Shown here: positions 1-5,186 of the stretch, piece by piece | How positions within the stretch are numbered: position 1 is the first letter of the stretch | Layout: every line of letters begins with the position of its first letter | NCBI GenBank assembly: GCA_947446155.1 | Contig: CANFFZ010000104.1 | Location: forward strand, 1 to 7,434 | Origin: Chloroflexota bacterium | GTDB taxonomy: Bacteria; Chloroflexota; Dehalococcoidia; UBA2979 | Length of the DNA stretch: 7,434 nt | Reading direction: 5' to 3' | The notes under the pieces: model-generated | Database searches by the model: none | What the model saw: the letters and a program-made list of their open reading frames with translations, nothing else | What the model was told of the DNA's origin: nothing | Position numbers and translations under genes: made by a program

Positions 1-310
1 CGGCCAGGTGCTGCAGCATCGCGTAGTCCTCGGCGATCTTCACCGGGTCGTTCGTCGTGATCAGCGTCGTCGCCGTCGACAGGATGATCCGCTCCGTGCG
101 CGCCGCGATGTACCCGAGCAGCGTCGTCGGCGACGACGGCACGAACGGCCGGTTGTGGTGCTCGCCCGTCGCGAAGACGTCGAGGCCGACCTCCTCCGCC
201 TTCAGCGCGATCGCGACCATCGCGGCGATCCGCTCGCCCTCGGTGGGCGCACGCCCGGTCGTGGAGTCCACCGTCACATCGCCAACCGTGAACACGCCGA
301 ACTGCATCAT
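1..310 (-). CDS. LLM-class flavin-dependent oxidoreductase, N-terminal part (runs off left edge)
   Basis: This is the first 103 codons of a luciferase-like monooxygenase-fold oxidoreductase, a cytoplasmic TIM-barrel enzyme that uses FMN or F420; the substrate cannot be read from this part. The translation starts MMQFGVFTVGDVT and carries the family hallmarks FATGEHHNRPFVPSSP (around residues 45-60) and LSTATTLITTNDPVKIAEDY (around 77-96). The EHH segment and the TTNDP segment line the active site in this family. The ATG at 310 has a GGAGG ribosome binding site at 316-320, five bases upstream. The frame stays open to the left edge, so the C-terminal two thirds or more are outside the window. 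It is divergent from the hydrolase at 456. The wording of the motifs resembles the CE1758-like FMN subgroup, which is a recognition from memory and not a search result. Confidence 0.9.
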   Translation of the reverse strand, partial: MMQFGVFTVGDVTVDSTTGRAPTEGERIAAMVAIALKAEEVGLDVFATGEHHNRPFVPSSPTTLLGYIAARTERIILSTATTLITTNDPVKIAEDYAMLQHLA

Positions 311-326
311 CGAGGCCTCCACGGCG

Positions 327-335
327 ATTATCTCA
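327..335 (-). promoter_or_regulatory. Possible extended -10 promoter of the LLM oxidoreductase gene
   Basis: Read on the minus strand this is TGAGATAAT, a TGn plus a 5-of-6 match to TATAAT, in otherwise GC-rich DNA. It would start transcription near position 320, very close to the GGAGG at 316-320, giving an unusually short leader. No good -35 hexamer is seen, so this is a weak call. Confidence 0.3.
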
Positions 336-455
336 GGTCGCTCGGCTGAGGCGCGACGATGCCGCCGCGAACGCCTGCCTGCGACCACGCTTCGTAGTCG
401 AGGCGGCGCTACCATCCGGCGGAGCAGACACCCATGACCGTGAAGGGCTCACCCG

Positions 456-1307
456 ATGGCCGCCGAACCTACCCAGAAGTTCGTCACCTCCCAGCGCATC
501 CCGATCTCCTACTGGGACTGGGGCAACGAGGGTGCGCCGCCGCTCGTCCTCGTCCACGGTGGCAAGGACCACGCCCGCCAGTGGGATCGCATCGCGCAGG
601 CATTCCGCGACACCTACCACGTCGTGGCCCTCGATCTCCGAGGCCACGGCGACTCCGGCTGGTCGCCCGGCGGCACCTATGGCCTCTCCGACAACGCCAT
701 CGACCTCGTCCGTGTCATCGAAACGGTGGGCGCGCCGGCGCGAGTCCTGGCGCATTCCTATGGTGGATCCGTCAGCCTCATCGCCGCCGGCACCTATCCC
801 GAGCACTTCACCCGGCTCGCCGTCCTCGAAGGCACCCACTCGCTGAACCCGCGTGACGAGACCGAGATGGGCCCTCGCTGGCTTCGCACCTGGGGCGACC
901 GCATCCGCTCCTACGAGGGCTCCGCGCCGCGTGTCTACCCCACCCTCGAAGCCGCCGCCGAGCGGGTCGCGGAGGCCAATCCGCGGCTCCCCACCGACTT
1001 CGTCCCTCACCTCACCGCCTACGCCGCGAAGCCAGTCGAGGGCGGCTACGTCTGGAAGTACGACTGGTGGGTTAACGGACGCACCTCGATGGAGATCCGT
1101 CGCGAGGAACTCCCGCGCTTCTGGGCCGCCGTCGAGTGTCCCGTCCTCCACGTCTTCGCCCGCCATGGCCAGGCCAACCAGATCCACGACGCCGAGAAGT
1201 ACTTCAAGGACGCACGGACGGTCTTCGTCGAGGACGCCGGCCACTGGCTCCACCACGATCAACCTGAGGCGGCACTGGCGACCCTCCGCCCCTTCTTCGC
1301 CGGCTAA
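456..1307 (+). CDS. Alpha/beta hydrolase
   Basis: This 283-residue protein is a complete alpha/beta-hydrolase fold enzyme, probably a cytoplasmic esterase or C-C/C-O hydrolase of unknown substrate. HGGKDHARQWD (34-44) is the oxyanion-hole region. ALDLRGHGDSG (58-68) is the usual strand-turn before helix A. The nucleophile elbow is AHSYGGS with Ser101, and His263 in EDAGHWLHHDQP is the catalytic histidine. The usual aspartate after strand 7 is missing (HVFARHGQ, 232-239), so the acid may instead be Glu125 after strand 6 (VLEG). There is no signal peptide. An AAGGG about nine bases upstream of the ATG at 456 can serve as ribosome binding site. A GNAT gene follows after 11 bases, which suggests cotranscription. 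A short GCCGG/CCGGC hairpin holds the stop codon in its loop. Confidence 0.92.
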   Translation: MAAEPTQKFVTSQRIPISYWDWGNEGAPPLVLVHGGKDHARQWDRIAQAFRDTYHVVALDLRGHGDSGWSPGGTYGLSDNAIDLVRVIETVGAPARVLAHSYGGSVSLIAAGTYPEHFTRLAVLEGTHSLNPRDETEMGPRWLRTWGDRIRSYEGSAPRVYPTLEAAAERVAEANPRLPTDFVPHLTAYAAKPVEGGYVWKYDWWVNGRTSMEIRREELPRFWAAVECPVLHVFARHGQANQIHDAEKYFKDARTVFVEDAGHWLHHDQPEAALATLRPFFAG

Positions 1308-1318
1308 CCGGCACTCCG

Positions 1319-1801
1319 ATGAGCGCAGACGCCGACGGCTACACCCTCGCCTTCGTCGGCCCCGAGGCGGCCGCCACCGTGCGCGAGCTCATGCGTGCCG
1401 CCTTCAGCGAGTACGACGCCGTCCTGACCGTGCCATCCAGCGCGATGTGGGAGACCGTCGAGGACGTCGCGGGCCACATCGCCGAGGGTGGTGCCGTGCT
1501 GGCCCGGCTCGGCACCGACACCGTCCGTTCCGGGCGTTACGCGCTGCGCGAAGACCACGTGTACATCGGGCGTTTGTCCGTGCTGCCGCCGTACCGCGGG
1601 CGCGGCATCGCCGCGGCGATGATGCTCGCCATGGAACAGCGTGCGGTGGATGCGGGCCGCCACGAGGCCCGCATCAGCGTGCGTACGATGCTGCCGAGGA
1701 ACATCGAACTCTACGAACGCCTCGGCTACATCGTCACCGCGAGGTACCCACACCCCCGCGGCAACGAGGTCGTGGTCGATCTGACAAAGCAACTCGGGTA
1801 G
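1319..1801 (+). CDS. GNAT-family N-acetyltransferase
   Basis: This 160-residue protein is a single GNAT domain, an acetyl-CoA-dependent acyltransferase whose acceptor is not readable from sequence. Motif A is VYIGRLSVLPPYRGRGIAAA (81-100), containing the pyrophosphate-binding Arg-x-x-Gly-x-Ala signature with Arg93, Gly96 and Ala98. Motif B is RNIELYERLGY (127-137), with the family's Asn128 and Tyr132. Its length is typical of a stand-alone GNAT enzyme. The ATG lies 11 bases after the hydrolase stop, and no clear Shine-Dalgarno is visible, so translation may depend on the upstream gene. Its stop is only eight bases from the stop of the converging redoxin gene, which leaves no room for a separate terminator. 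Confidence 0.92.
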   Translation: MSADADGYTLAFVGPEAAATVRELMRAAFSEYDAVLTVPSSAMWETVEDVAGHIAEGGAVLARLGTDTVRSGRYALREDHVYIGRLSVLPPYRGRGIAAAMMLAMEQRAVDAGRHEARISVRTMLPRNIELYERLGYIVTARYPHPRGNEVVVDLTKQLG

Positions 1802-1809
1802 TCGTGACC

Positions 1810-2889
1810 CTACGTCGTCGGCGCATCCGGCAACTGCAGCGCGACGGCATACATTGGGCCGACGGACTGCATCGCTTCCTGCATGGTCATCCCGTACTCG
1901 TCCGCATTGCCGAGGTTGTACGCCTGGCGTCGGTAGTTCCAGTTGTCTGGCTTCAGCGCCAGCGCCGCCTTGAACTGCTCCACCGCCTCCGCGTGGTGCC
2001 CGTGACTGTCGAGGTGTACACCGAGCCGGAAGTGCGCCATCGCCTGCTGGTTCGACTCGTCCGACGCCCCGAGCCGCTCCTGCGTCACATCGTTCGACGT
2101 GACATAGATACTCTCCGCGCCGTTCTTGACCCAGTTGCGCACCACATCTATATATCGCTCGTTCGGCGTCCGGATGCCCGTCTCTGGGTCGCGTCGAGTC
2201 ATGTATGCCGGGTCATTCCCCCGCACGATCCGTCCCGACTCGTCGATCCAGAACAGCGCCGGTACGTTTCGCGTGTTGTAGAGCTCCGCGACGACGAACT
2301 TCGTGTCGATCAGACACGGGTACTCCGGGTTCGCGATCTCGATGAACTCGCGTTCCACCTCAGCACCCTTGGCGTCACAGCCGACCGTGATGATCTCGAA
2401 GTTCTGACTGGCCAATTCGCTGCGCAGGACCTGCCACACGGGCAGGTCAAACCGGCATCCTCACCAGGAAGCCCAGAGCGCGAGCAAGACCTTCTTTCCT
2501 CGATAGTCCGACAGCCGGTGCTTCCGACCTTCGAGGTCGGGCAGTTCGAAGTCCGGCGCGTCCAACAGGTCGAACTGACCTCGACGCTCCTCCGGGCCGG
2601 GACCGAAGTACCAGCTCTCCGTCGCGGCGTCATGCGCGTACGTCTGCCCGATGAACTCCGCGAACCCCGCCATATCGAGCCACGTCGCACCGTCGCGCTC
2701 AGAGAGCAGCGTTGCGGCTTGCGCTGGCGGCAGCGGTACGCACACGTCCCCGCGGCACACCCCCTCCGGCTTCATCTCCCAGCCGGTCGAGGTGATCAAC
2801 TCATCGCTGCGCAGCCAGATGCGCGCGCCGTCGGCGCGTGCGCCGGCGGGTGTCGATTCGGATTCGCTGGTCAAGATCGTGACCGCCAT
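1810..2889 (-). CDS. Redoxin/TlpA-like selenoprotein with in-frame TGA (Sec143) and C-terminal TPR
   Basis: I read this as one 359-residue gene in which TGA at 2463-2461 encodes selenocysteine. The ATG at 2889 has AGGAGG at 2898-2903, eight bases upstream. Residues 1-100 form a less familiar region with GVCRGDVCVPL (Cys45, Cys50). Residues 105-255 are a thioredoxin-fold redoxin domain: APDFELPDLEG, then LLALWASW, the TGA, GCRFDLPVW, the core IITVGCDAKG and the cis-proline segment NVPALFWIDESG (Pro210). Residues about 280-314 form a TPR-like helix pair. The active site reads Trp142-Sec143-Gly-Cys145-Arg, so Sec replaces the attacking Cys of a thiol oxidoreductase. Reading frame and domain continue on both sides of the TGA with no other lesion. 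The protein is probably cytoplasmic, since no signal peptide is seen. Possible roles are peroxide, disulfide or thiol reduction. Automated callers would split it into a truncated protein and a second GTG-started gene. The alternative is a Cys-to-stop mutation. Confidence 0.85.
2428..2463 (-). promoter_or_regulatory. Probable bacterial SECIS element directing Sec insertion at TGA 2463-2461
   Basis: On the coding (minus) strand the TGA is followed by 12 bases, then GACCTGCC (2448-2441), the loop CGTGT (2440-2436) and GGCAGGTC (2435-2428). This is a perfect 8-bp stem. The loop begins 20 bases after the TGA and has G as its second base. Known bacterial SECIS elements lie inside the coding region just after the UGA, have a small apical loop with a G in the first two positions, and place that loop about 16-37 bases from the UGA. 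All of these hold here. SelB would bind this hairpin while bringing Sec-tRNA to the ribosome. Function is inferred from geometry. Confidence 0.8.
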
Positions 2890-2939
2890 GGCCGTCGCCT
2901 CCTACCAAGATCGCATCGAGCGCATCCTACGGCCTCCCA

Positions 2940-2980
2940 TTGTCCGTGTGTGACAAGTCCGCTGCCGGAGGTGGCTCCGG
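2940..2980. promoter_or_regulatory. Two inverted repeats in the divergent selenoprotein-hydrolase spacer
   Basis: The 144-base spacer between the divergent starts at 2889 and 3034 holds TTGTC-7 bases-GACAA (2940-2956), and then CCGGAG-GTGG-CTCCGG (2965-2980), a perfect 6-bp stem. The first resembles a small operator, and a related CTTGTCCGTC recurs at about 3005. The second could fold in RNA or be a second binding site. No convincing -35/-10 pair was found. Function is unknown. Confidence 0.3.
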
Positions 2981-3033
2981 GCGTTACGATCCCGCCGCTC
3001 ACCGCTTGTCCGTCACCGTCAGGAGTCTTTCCG

Positions 3034-3780
3034 ATGCCCTTCTACCAACGCGGAGCAGCCTCGATCTACTACGAGGAATCCGGCAACGCCTCCGGCTTCC
3101 CCCTCCTGCTCATCTCCCCGGGTGGCATGAACTCCGCCATCGCCTTCTGGGCGCGGATGCCCATCAACCCGATCGAGGCGCTGGCGGCCGACTTCCGCAT
3201 CATCGCCCTGGACCAGCGGAACTGCGGCCAGTCCACGGGCCCCCTGGACACCGAGGACCCGTGGGGTTCCTACGTCGATGACCAACTGGGCCTGCTCGAC
3301 CACCTCGGTATCGACCGCTACACCTCGCTCGGCTCGTGCATTGGCTGCTCCTACATCGTGAAGCAGGTCGAGCGTCAGCCGAAGCGCCTGGCGGCGGGTG
3401 TCCTGATGCAGCCCATCGGCCGTGTCGACTCCAACCTCGAGATCTGGCAGGACCGCATCTGGAAGCCCTGGGGCGAAGCCCTCGTCGAACAGCGCACCGA
3501 CCTCACCACGGCCGGGATGCTCGCCTTCGGACACGCGATGTGGGATGGCGAGTTCGTCTTCAGCGTCCCGAAGGACTTCCTCAAGACGATCGACACGCCG
3601 ATGCTCGTCCTTCCGGGCTACGACGAGGCCCACCCGACCGAGGTCGGCCTCGAAGTCGCCCAGCTGCTTCCCCGCTCCGAAGTTCTCGAAGACTGGAAGG
3701 CGACCCCTGAGGTCGTCCCTCACACGATCGAGGTGATTCGCGACTTCCTGAAGAAGCACACCGCTGGAGTCTCCGCGTGA
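3034..3780 (+). CDS. Alpha/beta hydrolase with cysteine-type nucleophile elbow
   Basis: This 248-residue protein is a full-length alpha/beta-hydrolase fold enzyme, soluble, with unknown substrate. The N-terminal MPFYQRGAASIYYEESG is the usual first beta hairpin. LLLISPGGMNSAIAFW (24-39) is the oxyanion region, and IIALDQRNCGQSTGPLD (56-72) is the strand-4 turn. The elbow is LGSCIGCSY (99-107), which puts Cys102 where most family members have Ser. Asp197 in LVLPGYDEAHPTE (191-203) is the likely acid. The histidine is less certain: His220 near the C-terminus or His200. The start at ATG 3034 is set by AGGAG at 3021-3025 and by where homology begins; the same frame is open far upstream, but that stretch is antisense to the selenoprotein and is not coding. 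The TGA stop overlaps the GTG start of the next small gene. Confidence 0.92.
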   Translation: MPFYQRGAASIYYEESGNASGFPLLLISPGGMNSAIAFWARMPINPIEALAADFRIIALDQRNCGQSTGPLDTEDPWGSYVDDQLGLLDHLGIDRYTSLGSCIGCSYIVKQVERQPKRLAAGVLMQPIGRVDSNLEIWQDRIWKPWGEALVEQRTDLTTAGMLAFGHAMWDGEFVFSVPKDFLKTIDTPMLVLPGYDEAHPTEVGLEVAQLLPRSEVLEDWKATPEVVPHTIEVIRDFLKKHTAGVSA

Positions 3781-3929
3781 CCCCCACCACCTCGAAGCCA
3801 ACGACAGCCACCGCGACGAGGACGCAACCGCCGACGGCCGCCGCTGGTGCGCCCGCTCCGACCGCGCGTGGTGAGGACGAGATGCTGTGTACGCTCTGCG
3901 GCCTGCGCGCCTGCTGGACGGAGAAGTAA
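3777..3929 (+). CDS. Small Cys-motif protein translationally coupled to the hydrolase
   Basis: A 50-codon open frame begins at GTG 3777, overlapping the hydrolase TGA by the sequence GTGA, and ends at TAA 3927-3929. A GGAG at 3766-3769 lies seven bases upstream of the GTG, a good ribosome binding site inside the hydrolase gene. Residues 1-35 are low complexity, rich in Thr, Pro and Ala, and look disordered. The end reads MLCTLCGLRACWTEK, with Cys38, Cys41 and Cys46 in a C-x2-C-x4-C pattern followed by Trp47. Such spacing suits a metal site or a redox centre, but there are only three cysteines and no obvious fourth ligand. I do not recognise the family. Coupling suggests it is made in proportion to the hydrolase and may act with it. 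The frame ends 15 bases before the converging pseudogene. Confidence 0.65.
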   Translation: MTPTTSKPTTATATRTQPPTAAAGAPAPTARGEDEMLCTLCGLRACWTEK

Positions 3930-3944
3930 CCGGACGATGCTGCG

Positions 3945-5095
3945 CTAGCGGACTCGCCCGAAGTAGTGCTCGTGATCCGGTCGTAGGTCCCGTCGGCGCG
4001 CATTTCCAGCAGAGAAGAGTTGACCGGCTTCCGGAGGGTGCTGCCTGTGGGAAGCGCAATCCCATAGTCCTCGCGCTGGAAGACATTGCCGATCAGCGCC
4101 AGCCGATCCGAGCCAGTCACCTCGATGTGATGGTGGAGCACCGGCGAGTCGAAGACCATCGCGTCCGCTCGCCCGTCGTCCAGGCGCGCGAACGCATCGT
4201 CGACGGTGTCCATCGCGTCGAAGTCGATCCGCCGGTCGGTGAGGTACTGCGCCGCCGTCGTACCGCCGACGGTGACCACCCGCTTGTCGACGAGATCGTT
4301 CACGCCGCGGATCCCGCCCGTGATCTCCCTGACCGTCAACTCCGTGGTCAACGACGCGGTAAATGCCGAGACGAAGCAAATCCCGACCACCGCTCATGCC
4401 GCCCGTGCCACCTCGCCGATCGAGTGGCCCGGCTCACCCAACTCACCCACGAGGCCCACCCCGGCTGCCCGGAACATCCCGTGCCCCACCCCGCGGACGT
4501 AGTCCTCGTGCTTTCGTTCGAAGAACCACACCACGTTGCCGGCGATCAGGATCACCACCACCATGCCCGCCAGGTACAGCCCTACCGAGGCGGATGCCAG
4601 GCTCTTCAAGTGCGAGTACCACGGCTGGTCGGTGCGCTGCGTCGCGACGACCTATAGCCCGGCGTTGAACATTGGGTGGCTGAAGTCCATCCGTGACTCG
4701 CGCTCCCGGGTGATCGAGATCCCCGCGATCCCCACGTCGATCTTCGAGCTGCTGGCGTCATCGAGCAGCGGCGGCAGCGTGTCGTACCAGACGTAGGTCG
4801 TGGACCACCCGTTCCGTCGTGCAATCTCGTCCCACAACTCGATGCTGAACCCCGAATACCGCGACCCCGACCGCACCACGAACGGATCGAGCGGCTTGAT
4901 CCCCACGCGCAGCGCCTGCCCCGCGGGTGCAGCCTGTGTGTCCGTGGCGCCCTCGGTGGCGTCGCGCGCGGGCAGCGAGGGTTCGGCCGCGGCCGTCGCC
5001 ACGCTCCCAGTCGCGCTGACGCTGACGGCCGCTAAGACCGAGGCGACAGCCAGGGCAGTGGCGAAGTACAGCGAGAGCCGGCACGTCGTAGGCAT
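3945..5095 (-). pseudogene. Disrupted glutamate-receptor-like substrate-binding/ion-channel protein
   Basis: Joined, this is a roughly 383-residue protein. It has a signal peptide (MPTTCRLSLYFATALAVA onward) and the first lobe of a family-3 solute-binding domain (LRVGIKPLDPFVV to GIAGISITRERESRMDFSHP). A membrane span follows (LYLAGMVVVILIAGNVVWFF), then a pore-like segment, a second span (AVVGICFVSAFTASLTTELTV) and the second lobe (VVTVGGTTAAQYL to GIALPTGSTLRKPVNSSLL). This order matches bacterial GluR0-like ligand-gated channels. Three lesions interrupt it. TAG at 4654-4652 sits at codon 148, where CAG (Gln) is likely. TGA at 4396-4394 sits at codon 234, where TGG (Trp) is likely. A one-base loss near 3966-3970 shifts ITS-x-YFGRVR and its TAG (3947-3945) out of frame. 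Both flanks stay in frame at each stop, so the decay looks recent. The pore segment LVGELGEP lacks the potassium filter TVGYGD. Sequencing error is an alternative. Confidence 0.82.
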
Positions 5096-5125
5096 GCCGG
5101 CATCCTACCGGCGTCGATTGGACAC

Positions 5126-5156
5126 GGAGAAGCCCCCCGCCTGCCCGGCGGACGGC
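5126..5156 (-). terminator. Possible terminator after the LysM-protein gene
   Basis: On the minus strand, 30 bases after the stop at 5187, GCCGTCCGCC (5156-5147) can pair with GGCGGGGGGC (5141-5132) around a five-base loop, with one mismatch and one G-U pair. A TTCT stretch follows (5131-5128). The stem is strong but the T-run is poor, so this may be a weak or partial terminator between this gene and the channel pseudogene downstream. Confidence 0.4.
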
Positions 5157-5186
5157 TTGCCTGCGCTGCACCATCGATGTGCTCCC

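Noticed and set aside
333..1262. A 309-codon minus-strand frame opposite the first hydrolase
   Set aside because: It is antisense to a clear alpha/beta hydrolase, and its translation has no recognisable domain.
1299..1312. GCCGG-CTAA-CCGGC hairpin as a terminator of the first hydrolase
   Set aside because: It has only five base pairs with no T-run, and the GNAT gene starts seven bases later, so readthrough is expected.
1810..2439. A separate gene starting at GTG 2439 downstream of the TGA
   Set aside because: It begins in the middle of a thioredoxin fold, has no ribosome binding site of its own, and its GTG is inside the loop of the SECIS-like hairpin. It continues the upstream frame exactly.
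853..3780. A 975-codon open frame on the plus strand
   Set aside because: Only its last 248 codons (3034-3780) are a real hydrolase. The rest is out of frame with the first hydrolase and GNAT and antisense to the selenoprotein, with Arg/Ser/Pro-rich low-complexity translation typical of GC-rich shadow frames.
3019..4086. A 355-codon minus-strand frame opposite the second hydrolase
   Set aside because: It is antisense to a well-supported gene and has Arg/Gly/Asp-rich shadow composition.
4394..4396. TGA in the channel gene as a second selenocysteine codon
   Set aside because: It falls in a hydrophobic membrane helix where Trp is expected, no suitable hairpin was found just after it, and the gene has a separate TAG and a frameshift.
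5096..5112. GCCGG-N7-CCGGC hairpin over the pseudogene's ribosome binding site as a riboswitch-like control
   Set aside because: The stem is only 5 bp and the gene is disrupted. It could sequester the AGGA in its loop, but the evidence is too thin to list as a feature.
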